Numbered from the stretch's first letter, positions 13,612 to 21,330 are shown. The stretch is 23,037 nt of DNA from an uncultured Actinoplanes sp. (GCF_934643405.1 NZ_CAKUCL010000100.1:1-23037); one strand, 5' to 3'. Made by a program: numbers and translations. Notes: a model not told the origin generated them from the sequence alone.

Positions 13612-14295
13612 GTGCGGTATCGGGTGACGACGGTGACGGTGCTCGCCGGATTGACGCTGGCGCTGGCGGCGGGTCCCGCCCTCGCGCATGTTGAGGTCTC
13701 GGCGGACAAGACGACCGCGGGGGCGCGGGACGTCACGCTCACCTTCCACGGCGAGGCCGAGAACGACCAGGCCGGTATCGCGTCGGAGCGGGTGGTGCTG
13801 CCGGAGGGCATCGCGCCGGCGAGCGTCACGCTGGTCAAGGCGCCGGCCGGTTGGACGTTCCGGCAGAATCCGGACGGCTTCACGGTGAGCGGCAAGGCGC
13901 TGCGGATCGGCGCCGACGCCGAGTGGAAGGTCAAGATCGCGAAGCTGCCGGAGGGCGAGACGCGGTTGTCGTTCAAGACCGTGGAGACGTACGGGAACGG
14001 GGACGTCTCGCGCTGGATCGAGATCCAGGAGCCGGGTCAGCCGGAACCGGACAACCCGGCGCCGCTGGTGACCCTGAAGCCGGGACCGAAGGCCCCGGCC
14101 GCGCCGTCCGGCGCCGCCCCGAGCACCGCACCGCCGAGCACCGCCGCCACGACCTCCACGCCGAGCCTCGCCCCGGCCGCCAGCGCCGACGAGGCGGACG
14201 GCGGCTCCTCCAAGGCGTGGATCTGGATCGTCGTGGCGCTGGCGGCGGCCGGTGCCGTGGTGTTCCTGCTCGCCCGCCGGCGGCGCACGCCGTAA
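13612..14295 (+). CDS. ycnI: YcnI-like (DUF1775) secreted, membrane-anchored copper-binding protein
   Basis: The 227-residue precursor has a signal peptide ending ALA (residue 25), so the mature protein begins His26-Val-Glu-Val. In B. subtilis YcnI the N-terminal His, a nearby Glu and a Trp bind Cu(II). The equivalents here are probably His26, Glu28 and Trp135 in SRWIEIQEPGQPEP. The YcnI domain (26-~150) is followed by a Pro/Ala/Ser/Thr-rich linker and a C-terminal hydrophobic segment (AWIWIVVALAAAGAVVFLLA) with RRRR, which anchors it to the membrane facing outward. No copper exporter or CopC/CopD gene is adjacent, which is unusual. GTG 13612 gives a normal signal peptide; AAGGG lies ~8 nt upstream. 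Divergent from the Gfo/Idh-like gene. Confidence 0.88.
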   Translation: MRYRVTTVTVLAGLTLALAAGPALAHVEVSADKTTAGARDVTLTFHGEAENDQAGIASERVVLPEGIAPASVTLVKAPAGWTFRQNPDGFTVSGKALRIGADAEWKVKIAKLPEGETRLSFKTVETYGNGDVSRWIEIQEPGQPEPDNPAPLVTLKPGPKAPAAPSGAAPSTAPPSTAATTSTPSLAPAASADEADGGSSKAWIWIVVALAAAGAVVFLLARRRRTP

Positions 14296-14382
14296 CGGCC
14301 GGCGATCGACAGACCTCTATCGTTCATCTCTTCGCAACGTGACGGGCATGACCGTTTTCGTCCGCCTCGCGACGATGCCGTC

Positions 14383-15231
14383 ATGTCCGTACGGCGTTTC
14401 CTGGTCGCCACCGCGACCTTCGCCCTGCTCGGCGCCGGCCTGACCGCCGCCGCCCCGCAGGCCCAGGCGGCTACGAGTGTGCCCAAGTTCGACCACATCG
14501 TCCTGGTGATGTTCGAGAACAAGGCCAGCTCGCAGATCACCGCGTCCAGCGCTCCCTACTTCCAGTCCCTGGCCGCGCAGGGCACGAGCTTCTCGCAGTC
14601 CTACGCGATCACCCACCCCAGCCAGCCCAACTACATCGCCCTGTTCTCCGGCTCCACCCAGGGGGTGACCAACGACGACTGCCCGAAGACGTTCAGCGCC
14701 GGCAACCTCGGCGCGCAGCTGATCGCCGGCGGGTACTCGTTCAAGGGCTACTCCGAGTCGATGCCGTCGAACGGCTACACCGGCTGCTCCAGCGGCACCT
14801 ACCGGCGCAAGCACAACAGCTGGGTCGACTTCAGCAACGTGCCGGCCGCCAGCAATCTGACCTTCGCGAGCTTCCCGGGCAGCGCCGACTACGCCTCGCT
14901 GCCGACCGTGTCGTTCGTGACCCCGAACATGTGCAACGACATGCACGACTGCTCGATCTCCACCGGCAACACCTGGCTCAAGAACCATCTGGACGCGTAC
15001 GCGCAGTGGGCCAAGACGCACAACAGCCTGCTGATCACCACGTTCGACGAGGACAACTCGTCCTCGCTGAACCACATCCACACGTCGTTCGTCGGGGCGC
15101 ACGTGAAGATCGGCACGTCCTCCACCAAGATCACCCACTACACGGTCCTGCGGACCATCGAGACCGCGTACGGGCTGAGCGCGCTCGGCGGCGCCGCGAG
15201 CGTCTCGCCGATCACCGACGTCTGGAACTGA
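14383..15231 (+). CDS. Secreted phosphoesterase of the phospholipase C / acid phosphatase family
   Basis: The 282-residue precursor has a signal peptide (MSVRRFLVATATFALLGAG...AQA, cleavage after ~29). The mature domain begins FDHIVLVMFENK, the family's first metal-binding motif (Glu45-Asn46). Then come SYAITHPSQPNYIALFSG, where Thr or Ser near HPSQPNY is the usual nucleophile region, LLITTFDEDN, and HYTVLRTIE. These match the PF04185-type phosphoesterases that include bacterial non-hemolytic phospholipase C and SapM-like acid phosphatases. Four cysteines in the mature protein (in DDC, GCSS, MCND and HDCS) could form two disulfides. It is extracellular. ATG 14383 has GACGAT 6 nt upstream. An MFS gene follows 4 bp downstream, so co-transcription is likely. 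Confidence 0.9.
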   Translation: MSVRRFLVATATFALLGAGLTAAAPQAQAATSVPKFDHIVLVMFENKASSQITASSAPYFQSLAAQGTSFSQSYAITHPSQPNYIALFSGSTQGVTNDDCPKTFSAGNLGAQLIAGGYSFKGYSESMPSNGYTGCSSGTYRRKHNSWVDFSNVPAASNLTFASFPGSADYASLPTVSFVTPNMCNDMHDCSISTGNTWLKNHLDAYAQWAKTHNSLLITTFDEDNSSSLNHIHTSFVGAHVKIGTSSTKITHYTVLRTIETAYGLSALGGAASVSPITDVWN

Positions 15232-15235
15232 GCGG

Positions 15236-16459
15236 ATGTACCTCGCCTCCGTGGATCGCCCGGCGGGCGGTGCCGACCGCACCAAGCGGATCGCCGGCAC
15301 GGTCCTCGCGCTCGGCACGGTCAGCCTGATCACCGATGTGTCCAGCGAGATGGTGTCGGCCGTGCTGCCGCTCTACCTCGTCGTCGGCCTGGGCCTGGGG
15401 CCCGCGGTCTACGGCGTGGTCGACGGGCTTTACACGGGGGCGACCGCGCTGCTGCGCCTGGCCGGCGGCTACGTCGCCGACCGGGTGCGGCGGCGCAAAC
15501 TCGTCGCCGGCCTCGGCTACGGCCTGTCCGCCGTGGCCAAGGCCGGCCTGCTCGCCGCCGGTACGTCGATCCCCGCCCTCAGCGCGGTGATCATCGCGGA
15601 CCGGGCGGGCAAGGGTCTGCGCACCGCACCCCGGGACGCGCTGATCACGCTGTCCACCCCGGCCGAGGACCTCGGCCGGGCGTTCGGGGTGCATCGGGCG
15701 ATGGACAGCGCGGGCGCGTTCGCCGGCCCGCTCGTGGCGCTGGCCGTGCTGGCCGCCTCCGGGCAGGCGTTCGACGCGGTGTTCGTGGCCAGCGGCTGCA
15801 TCGCGCTGATCGGCGTGCTGGTCCTGGTCCTGCACGTGCGCGAGCACGCCGCGCCCTCGCCGTCCCCGGCGCGGCGTCCGGATCTGCGGCAGCTGCGCGA
15901 CCGCGGCGTCCGCACGCTGCTGGCCGCCGCCGCGCTGCTCGGCCTGTCCACCATCGGCGACGGCTTCGTCTACCTGCTGCTGCAGCGCCGGGAGAACCTC
16001 GCCACCGGCTGGTTCCCGCTGCTGGCGGTGGGCACCAGCCTCGCGTACCTGGTTCTCGCGGTGCCGCTCGGCGCCCTGGCCGACCGGGTCGGCCGGGCGA
16101 AGGTCTTCCTCGGCGGCTACGCCGCGCTGCTGGCCGTCTACCTGCTGCTCGGCACCTCCTGGGGCGGCCTGCCCGCCCTGATCACCGTCCTGCTGCTGTA
16201 CGGCGGTTTCTACGCGGCCACCGACGGCGTGCTGATGGCGTTCGCCGGCCCGCTGCTGGCCGCGGAGATCCGCACCACCGGGCTCGCCCTGATCCAGACC
16301 GGACAGGCCCTGGCGTACCTGGTGTCCTCGGTGCTGTTCGGGGCGGCCTGGCAGCGGTGGGACGCGGCGGGCGCGATCCACGCCGCCGCGGTCGCCGCGG
16401 TGGTCACCCTGGGCGGTTCGGCTGTGCTTCTCCTTCGTACGCGGGTGGTGGCGCGATGA
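15236..16459 (+). CDS. MFS transporter
   Basis: The 407-residue protein is a 12-helix major-facilitator transporter. Diagnostic sequence includes SLITDVSSEMVSAVLPLYLV in helix 1, DGLYTGATALLRLAGGYVADRVRRRK (motif A-like D-R-R loop between helices 2 and 3), and a second GALADRVGRAK loop between helices 8 and 9. The central cytoplasmic loop is short and basic (SPSPARRPDLRQLRDRG). This subgroup starts with the TDVSSEM motif and is usually annotated as an efflux or sugar/drug transporter, but the substrate is unknown. Start ATG 15236 is 4 bp after the phosphoesterase stop with no strong ribosome site, suggesting translational coupling; GTG 15251 is a possible alternative. Its stop overlaps the next gene (ATGA). 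Confidence 0.9.
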   Translation: MYLASVDRPAGGADRTKRIAGTVLALGTVSLITDVSSEMVSAVLPLYLVVGLGLGPAVYGVVDGLYTGATALLRLAGGYVADRVRRRKLVAGLGYGLSAVAKAGLLAAGTSIPALSAVIIADRAGKGLRTAPRDALITLSTPAEDLGRAFGVHRAMDSAGAFAGPLVALAVLAASGQAFDAVFVASGCIALIGVLVLVLHVREHAAPSPSPARRPDLRQLRDRGVRTLLAAAALLGLSTIGDGFVYLLLQRRENLATGWFPLLAVGTSLAYLVLAVPLGALADRVGRAKVFLGGYAALLAVYLLLGTSWGGLPALITVLLLYGGFYAATDGVLMAFAGPLLAAEIRTTGLALIQTGQALAYLVSSVLFGAAWQRWDAAGAIHAAAVAAVVTLGGSAVLLLRTRVVAR

Positions 16460-17439
16460 CTCGGCGACAACGTGCGGTGCTGGCCGGAGCACTGTCTTTC
16501 GTGCTGGTGGCGGTGGCCGCCGGGTACGTGCTGGTGGCCGGGCGCCGGGACGCGGCGCCGGCGGCGGCCGCCACGGTCGACGCCGGCCCGGGGGACCGGA
16601 TCCTGTTCCGCAACACCGCCGAGGCCGGCTACGGACGGGCGGCCACCGTCGCGCGGACGGACACGACCGGTCCCCGTACGCAATCCGCCCTTGACTGCGA
16701 CCGGGTCTATGCCGCCGCCGGCACCGGGATATGCCTGCGGCCGGACGGCCCGCTCGCCACGTACCAGCTGGCCGTGCTCGACTCCCGGCTCGGCGTGCGG
16801 GACACGTATCCGCTGGTCGGCGTGCCGAACCGGGCGCGCGTGTCGCCGAGCGGGCACGTGCTGTCGTGGACGGTGTTCGTGACCGGCGACAGCTACAACG
16901 GCGGCAAGTTCTCCACCCGGGTGGGCATGCTCGACGTCGCGACCGGCGAGACCGTGGACACGCTCGAGACGTTCGCGGTGACCCGCGACGGCCGGCCCTA
17001 CCGGGCGGCCGACCTCAACTTCTGGGGCGTCACCTTCGTCGACGACCAGCACTTCTACGCGACGATGTCGACCGGCGGCACGCGCATGCTGGTCGCCGGC
17101 GACGTCTCCGCCCGTACGGTGCGCACGCTCGCCACGAACGTCGAGTGCCCGTCGCTGTCCCCGGACGGCACCCGCCTGGCCTTCAAGGAGGCCATCGGCG
17201 GCGACCCGGCCCGGGGGTGGCGGCTGTCGGTGCTCGACCTGCGCTCCGGCTCCCGTACGGCGCTGGCCGAGACCCGCAGCATCGACGATCAGGCCGCCTG
17301 GTCCGGCAACTCCACGGTCATGTACGCCGTACGCCGTGGTCAGCGCTCGTCCGACGTCTGGTCGGTGCCGTCCGACGGCACCGGCGTCCCGAAACTGCTG
17401 ATCCCCGACGCCTCGTCCCCGGTGGCGCTCTGGAACTAG
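16456..17439 (+). CDS. Membrane-anchored TolB/WD40-like beta-propeller protein
   Basis: The 327-residue protein has an N-terminal hydrophobic signal-anchor (RAVLAGALSFVLVAVAAGYVLVAG, residues ~6-29), followed by an extracytoplasmic domain. Propeller-like blades are recognisable as repeated motifs: VGVPNRARVSPSGHVLSW, VECPSLSPDGTRLAFKE, RLSVLDLRSGSRTAL, and SIDDQAAWSGNSTVMYAVRRG...SDVWSVPSDGTG. These resemble TolB/PD40-type repeats, usually protein- or ligand-binding scaffolds. It has no catalytic motif. Its ATG overlaps the stop of the MFS transporter gene by 4 bp, strongly implying co-translation, and the EmrB/QacA-type transporter follows 6 bp after. A role as an accessory to the transporters is inferred from this context. 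Confidence 0.8.
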   Translation: MTRRQRAVLAGALSFVLVAVAAGYVLVAGRRDAAPAAAATVDAGPGDRILFRNTAEAGYGRAATVARTDTTGPRTQSALDCDRVYAAAGTGICLRPDGPLATYQLAVLDSRLGVRDTYPLVGVPNRARVSPSGHVLSWTVFVTGDSYNGGKFSTRVGMLDVATGETVDTLETFAVTRDGRPYRAADLNFWGVTFVDDQHFYATMSTGGTRMLVAGDVSARTVRTLATNVECPSLSPDGTRLAFKEAIGGDPARGWRLSVLDLRSGSRTALAETRSIDDQAAWSGNSTVMYAVRRGQRSSDVWSVPSDGTGVPKLLIPDASSPVALWN

Positions 17440-17445
17440 TTTGCG

Positions 17446-18912
17446 GTGTCCCCGGCTGGGCAACGCTCGACCGTGAATCCGCAACCCCACCGCTGGAGGG
17501 CGATCTCCGTCGCCCTCGTCGCGGGCTTCATGACCCTGCTCGACGTCAGCATCGTCAACGTGGCCCTGCCGTCCATCCGCGACGAGCTGCACCTGAGCCC
17601 CGGCGAGCTGCAGTGGGTGCTCTCCGGGTACGCGCTGACGTTCGGCCTGCTGCTCGTCCCGGCCGGCCGGTTCGGCGACGCCCGCGGCCGCCGCAACGTC
17701 TTCATCGCCGGCGTGGTGGTGTTCACGCTGGCCAGCGCGGCCTGCGGGTTCGCCCCGAGCGCCCTGTTCCTGATCGTGGCCCGGCTGATCCAGGGCGCCG
17801 CGGCCGGCGTGGTGAACCCGCAGGTGTCCGGGCTGATCCAGCAGCTGTTCGAACCCAGCGAGCGGGGCCGGCCGTTCGGGCTGCTCGGCGCCACGATCGG
17901 CATCTCCACGGCGATCGGGCCGCTGCTCGGCGGCCTGCTGATCGCGCTGATGGGGCCGGCGCAGGGGTGGCGGTGGATCTTCTTCATCAACGTGCCGATC
18001 GGGATCGCCGCGGTGGTCCTGGCCCGGCTGTGGATCCCGGCCCGGTCGTCGTCGTCGCGGCGCTCCGAGACCCTCGACCCGGTCGGGGTGGTGCTGCTCG
18101 GCGTGGGCGTGGTGGTGCTGCTCCTGCCGCTGGTCCAGGAACGGGAGTGGCACGGCACGGCGAAGTGGCTGCTCATCCCGGTGGCGGTGGCGCTGCTGGC
18201 CGGGTTCGTGGGATGGGAACGGCGGTTCGGCCGCGACCGTACGCCGGTGATCGACCTTTCGTTGTTCCGGGTCCGCTCGTACGCGCTGGGCGCGCTGATC
18301 GGCCTGTTCTACTTCGCCGGCTTCACCACCATCTTCTTCATCTACACGCTGTACCTGCAGTCGGGTCTGCGCTACACGGCGCTGGAGGCGGGCCTGGCCA
18401 TCACGCCGTTCGCGGTCGGGTCGGCGGCGGGGTCGGCGGTCGGCGGCCGGATGGTCGCCCGCTTCGGCCGGCCGCTGGTCGCCGGCGGCCTGGTCGCCGT
18501 CGCGGCCGGGCTGGTCGCCACCGACCTGGCGTTGCGCGCCGTCCCCGGCGCCGTCCCCGGCGCCGGCGCCGGCTGGGCGGCCGCGTTGCCGTTGCTGCTG
18601 GCCGGGCTGGGCAGCGGGTTCGTGATCAGCCCGAACCAGGCGCTGACGCTGTCCGAGGTGCCGGTCGCCCGGGCCGGCAGTGCCGGGGCCGTGCTGCAGA
18701 CCGGCCAGCGGATCGGCACGGCGGTGGGGATCGCGGCCGTCGGCGCGCTGTTCTTCGCCCGGCTGGCCGGCAACGGCGGGGACTGGGCCGCGGCGTTCCG
18801 GTCCGCCCTGTGGGTGACCGTCGGCTTCGTGGTGATCGCTCTGGTCGCCGCCACCTACGACGTGCTCGAAGCCCATCGGCACTCATCGGTGCCGGCGGAG
18901 TCACGCGCGTGA
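17446..18912 (+). CDS. EmrB/QacA-type (DHA2, 14-helix) MFS transporter
   Basis: The 488-residue protein has the length and motifs of drug:H+ antiporters with 14 helices. These are GFMTLLDVSIVNVALPSIRDEL (motif D1, helix 1), GRFGDARGRRNVF (motif A), LGATIGISTAIGPLLGGLL (motif C, antiporter signature), and WRWIFFINVPIGIAAV. Substrates of the family are diverse lipophilic cations, drugs and metabolites, and the substrate here cannot be told. It is the last of four closely spaced genes and is followed by a hairpin terminator. GTG 17446 (6 bp after the previous stop) is taken as the start. GTG 17473 (VNPQPHRWRAISVALV) has equal claim, and neither has a clear ribosome site. Confidence 0.9.
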   Translation: MSPAGQRSTVNPQPHRWRAISVALVAGFMTLLDVSIVNVALPSIRDELHLSPGELQWVLSGYALTFGLLLVPAGRFGDARGRRNVFIAGVVVFTLASAACGFAPSALFLIVARLIQGAAAGVVNPQVSGLIQQLFEPSERGRPFGLLGATIGISTAIGPLLGGLLIALMGPAQGWRWIFFINVPIGIAAVVLARLWIPARSSSSRRSETLDPVGVVLLGVGVVVLLLPLVQEREWHGTAKWLLIPVAVALLAGFVGWERRFGRDRTPVIDLSLFRVRSYALGALIGLFYFAGFTTIFFIYTLYLQSGLRYTALEAGLAITPFAVGSAAGSAVGGRMVARFGRPLVAGGLVAVAAGLVATDLALRAVPGAVPGAGAGWAAALPLLLAGLGSGFVISPNQALTLSEVPVARAGSAGAVLQTGQRIGTAVGIAAVGALFFARLAGNGGDWAAAFRSALWVTVGFVVIALVAATYDVLEAHRHSSVPAESRA

Positions 18913-18925
18913 ATCGTGACTTGAT

Positions 18926-18952
18926 GGCCGCCGCGGTCCGGTGGCGGCCTTT
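18926..18952 (+). terminator. Rho-independent-like terminator after the transporter run
   Basis: GGCCGCC (18926-18932) pairs with GGCGGCC (18943-18949) around a 10-nt loop and is followed by TTT. It lies 13 bp after the MFS stop. The stop itself falls in a 12-bp palindrome, TCACGCGCGTGA (18901-18912). Confidence 0.6.
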
Positions 18953-18986
18953 GTCCGGCCCTTGACGACCGCCCCCCGGGCATCTC

Positions 18987-19295
18987 TCAGCGGGCCGCTC
19001 CGGCCCTGGCCTGCCCGGCCAGCCACTGATCGAACCGGATCGTGCCGCGCGGTCCCGCACCCGTGGGCAGCAGGCCGCCCGTGGCCATCGCCAGACCCGC
19101 GGCCGACGGCCACGGCATGCCCAGGACCAGCTTGCGCGGGGGCCCCGCACCTTCGCCACCCGCCGGGTCGCCGCCGGCATCCTCAGCACCGGCGGCCCGG
19201 CGAGCTCGGCAGCCCGCCCGACGGGCGGTCCCTCGGCCAGCCGCACCAGCCGGCCTGCCGACCCAGCCGGTGCCACCGGCCACCGCGATCCGCAT
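18987..19295 (-). pseudogene. Decayed NmrA/SDR-like NAD(P)-binding gene with internal deletion and frameshift
   Basis: The ATG at 19295 opens with MRIAVAGGTGWVGR, the start of an atypical SDR/NmrA-like Rossmann protein that is normally ~250 residues. The frame remains open but its next ~40 residues are not family-like. The +1 frame instead reads AGRLVRLAEGPPVGRAAELAGPPVLRMPAATRRVAKVRGP, which resembles the C-terminal third of the family. At a GGGGGCCCC tract near 19136-19146 the family-like sequence returns to the original frame (LVLGMPWPSAAGLAMATGGLLPTGAGPRGTIRFDQWLAG), the typical ending. So ~150 residues are missing after residue 14 and a compensating 1-bp shift follows. It lies just downstream of the TetR gene and was probably its partner or target once. 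Confidence 0.75.
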
Positions 19296-19359
19296 CGCGT
19301 CCCCTTTCCTCGAACGGTTCCGGGACCTGGACCGGGCAGGGGGCCGTGTTGTGACGCGG

Positions 19360-19893
19360 CTACGTCAGGGCGCTGCGGACGGCGGCCGTCGTCCGGGTCA
19401 CGTCGCCGGTGGCCAGCAGGTCGATGGTGGCGCCGCGCAGCAGCGCGAGCACGGCCGTGCGCCGGGCCAGCCCCGGCGGGGTGTCCCGCTCGTCCGCGGG
19501 CTGCGACCGGGCCAGGTGGTCCAGCCAGTCGGTCACGGTCGACGACGCGAACCCGGCCCAGGGTCCCGTGGTGTCGACGAGGGACCGACCGTACGCCTCG
19601 ACCCACAACCGCAGCAGGGGACGATGCCCGGGGTCGCACAGCCAGTCCCAGATCGCCAGGGCCGCGGGGGTCAGGCCGGCGGCGGGGGAGAGGCGGCCGA
19701 GCAGCTCCACCTCGTCGTCGCGGGCCTTGGCGAGCAGCGCCCGGATCAGTCCGTCCTTGCTGCCGAACAGGAACAGCAGCACGCGCGGGCTCGACCCGAT
19801 CGCCGCGGCGAGCGGGCGCAGCGACACCTCGCCGATGCCGTGCTCGCACACGTACGCATAGGCGAGGTCGAGCAATTGAGTCCGGCGGTCCAT
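19360..19893 (-). CDS. TetR-family transcriptional regulator
   Basis: This 177-residue repressor has an N-terminal helix-turn-helix (DRRTQLLDLAYAYVCEHGIGEVSLRPLAAAIGSSPRVLLFLFGSKDGLIRALLAKARDDE, residues 2-61). The usual Y-hF..K motif appears as LFLFGSKDGL, i.e. Leu/Phe replace the typical Tyr-His. The C-terminal part (~65-177) is an all-helical ligand-binding and dimer domain, ligand unknown. It probably binds the perfect palindrome 14 bp upstream of its start and represses itself and the divergent GNAT gene. ATG 19893 has GATGAT 6 nt upstream, a leaderless arrangement. The decayed SDR-like gene lies 64 bp downstream in the same direction. Confidence 0.92.
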   Translation of the reverse strand: MDRRTQLLDLAYAYVCEHGIGEVSLRPLAAAIGSSPRVLLFLFGSKDGLIRALLAKARDDEVELLGRLSPAAGLTPAALAIWDWLCDPGHRPLLRLWVEAYGRSLVDTTGPWAGFASSTVTDWLDHLARSQPADERDTPPGLARRTAVLALLRGATIDLLATGDVTRTTAAVRSALT

Positions 19894-19906
19894 GTGGCTA
19901 TCATCC

Positions 19907-19930
19907 CTACTGAAACGAGTGTTTCAGTAG
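19907..19930. promoter_or_regulatory. Perfect palindromic operator between tetR-like and GNAT genes
   Basis: CTACTGAAAC-N4-GTTTCAGTAG has two perfect 10-bp arms with a GAGT centre. It lies directly upstream of the -10-like box of the TetR gene and 12 bp upstream of the GNAT start, so it can control both promoters. TGAAAC-N4-GTTTCA is a typical TetR-type operator form. Binding by the adjacent repressor is inference. Confidence 0.85.
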
Positions 19931-19942
19931 AGGGGGCGCGAG

Positions 19943-20422
19943 GTGATCAGAAAACTGGGCCGGCCGGGGGACCTCGGCTGGGTGGTGCAGGCGCACGGCG
20001 AGATCTACACCCGGGAGTACGGCGTGGACCCCACGTTCGAGGCGCTGGCGGCCCGGATCATGGCGGACTTCGCGGCCGGCCACGATCCGGCGCGGGAGGC
20101 GGGCTGGATCGCCGAGCTCGACGGCCGCCGGGTGGGCTCGGTCCTCTGCGTCGACGGCGGGGACGACACCGCGGTGCTGCGGGTCCTGCTGGTCGATCCG
20201 GCCGCGCGCGGCCACGGCCTCGGCGCCGAGCTGATCAACGAGTGTGTCGAGTTCGCCCGCGGCGCCGATTACGCGCGGCTGCGGCTGTGGACCATCGACC
20301 TGCTGACCGCGGCGCGGCGGCTGTACCTCAAGGCCGGCTTCCAGCTGGTCCACGAGGAGCCCAACACCAGCTTCGGCCTGGGCGGCACCGCGCAGACCTA
20401 CCAGCTCGGCCTGCTGCCCTAG
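19943..20422 (+). CDS. GNAT N-acetyltransferase under TetR control
   Basis: The 159-residue protein is a single GNAT domain closely resembling the acetyltransferase half of MarR-GNAT fusion proteins. It contains RPGDLGWVVQAHGEIYTREYGVDPTFEALAARIMADFAAGHDPARE, WIAELDGRRVGSVLCV, and LRVLLVDPAARGHGLGAELINECVEFAR, where ARGHGLG binds acetyl-CoA. LTAARRLYLKAGFQLVHEEPNTSFG follows, the Tyr plus conserved HEEP tail. The acceptor is unknown. GTG 19943 has AGGGGG 6-7 nt upstream, unlike its leaderless neighbours. Its TAG stop shares the CTAG tetranucleotide with the stop of the convergent exonuclease gene. Here the fusion's MarR half is absent and a divergent TetR appears to be the regulator. Confidence 0.92.
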   Translation: MIRKLGRPGDLGWVVQAHGEIYTREYGVDPTFEALAARIMADFAAGHDPAREAGWIAELDGRRVGSVLCVDGGDDTAVLRVLLVDPAARGHGLGAELINECVEFARGADYARLRLWTIDLLTAARRLYLKAGFQLVHEEPNTSFGLGGTAQTYQLGLLP

Positions 20423-21330
20423 CCGGCCATCGCGTCGACGAGCCGCTTGGCCGAACTCGCCAGGTTCCACCGCTCGGCGAGCGCCAGCAGGGCGTCCGGA
20501 TCCTTCGGCGAGCGCGGCATGGTCGCGTCGAACTCCGGCAGCTTGACGTCCCGCGCGACCCGGCACACCGGCAGAGCCTTGGCCAGGTAGTCCCGCGCGG
20601 CGTCCAGCTTGGTGCGCACCCCCGGCGCGAACCCGGCCGCCGGGTCGTCGAGCGCCGCCAGGATCGCGTCCACCCCGCCGTACCGGGTGACCAGGCGCGC
20701 CGCCGTCTTCTCGCCGACGCCGGGCACGCCGGGCAGGCCGTCGCTCGGGTCGCCCCGCATGGCAGCGAAGTCCGCGTACCACCGGGCCGGCACGCCGTAC
20801 TTGGCCTCCACCAGGGCGTTGTCCGCGTCCTCCAGCTTCGCCACGCCCCGGCCGCAGTACAGCAGGCGGGTGCCACGCTCGTCGTCGACGAGCTGGAACA
20901 GGTCGCGGTCGCCGGAGACCACCTCGACCGGGGCCGGCTGGGTCGCCGCGAGGGTGCCGAGGACGTCGTCCGCCTCGTACCCCTCGACGCCGAAGGCCGG
21001 GACGCCGACCGCGGCGAGGACCTCCAGCAGCACCGGGATCTGCGGCACCAGCGCGGCCGGCACCTCCTCGACGTCGCCGTGGGCGACCCGGTGCTTCTTG
21101 TACGACGGCACCAGCGCGACCCGCCACGCCGGTCGCCAGCTCGCGTCCAGCGCGCACACCACCCGGTCCGGGTGCCGGGTGCGGATCAGCTGGGCGAGCA
21201 TGTCCATGAAGCCGCGGATCGCGTTGACCGGCTCACCGGCGGGCGTGCGCCCGGCCTTCTCCGGGATGCCGTGGAAGGCGCGGAAGTACAGGCTGGGGGC
21301 GTCGACGGCGAGCAGCGGCGGTACGGTCAC
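20419..21330 (-). CDS. 5'-3' exonuclease (PIN/H3TH, Pol I N-terminal-like)
   Basis: This 303-residue protein resembles the stand-alone 5' nuclease domain of DNA polymerase I. Acidic metal-binding motifs are present: LLAVDAPSLYFRAFHGIP (Asp9 or 10), VCALDASWRPAWR, GYEADDVLGTLA and VVSGDRDLFQLV. The helix-3-turn-helix DNA-binding motif reads GDPSDGLPGVPGVGEKTAARLV. No polymerase domain follows. Such proteins are common in actinobacteria, with likely roles in repair or removal of RNA/DNA flaps. GTG 21330 was chosen because TATGGT ends 6 nt upstream and the conserved domain starts directly after; the reading frame extends upstream only with unlike sequence. It is divergent from the acyl-CoA dehydrogenase and convergent, with a 4-bp overlap, with the GNAT gene. 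Confidence 0.92.
   Translation of the reverse strand: MTVPPLLAVDAPSLYFRAFHGIPEKAGRTPAGEPVNAIRGFMDMLAQLIRTRHPDRVVCALDASWRPAWRVALVPSYKKHRVAHGDVEEVPAALVPQIPVLLEVLAAVGVPAFGVEGYEADDVLGTLAATQPAPVEVVSGDRDLFQLVDDERGTRLLYCGRGVAKLEDADNALVEAKYGVPARWYADFAAMRGDPSDGLPGVPGVGEKTAARLVTRYGGVDAILAALDDPAAGFAPGVRTKLDAARDYLAKALPVCRVARDVKLPEFDATMPRSPKDPDALLALAERWNLASSAKRLVDAMAG

Noticed and set aside
14317..15333. 338-residue minus-strand open frame opposite the phosphoesterase
   Set aside because: Val/Arg/Gly-rich shadow; the plus strand has a signal peptide and conserved motifs.
16210..18882. 890-residue minus-strand open frame opposite the transporter genes
   Set aside because: It is a low-complexity, Arg/Gly/Asp/His-rich translation caused by high GC3 on the other strand, and it lies opposite clear transporter and propeller genes.
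18987..19295. Calling the 102-codon open frame an intact small gene
   Set aside because: Its middle is out of frame relative to family-like sequence and the central part of the domain is missing, so a pseudogene is the better reading.
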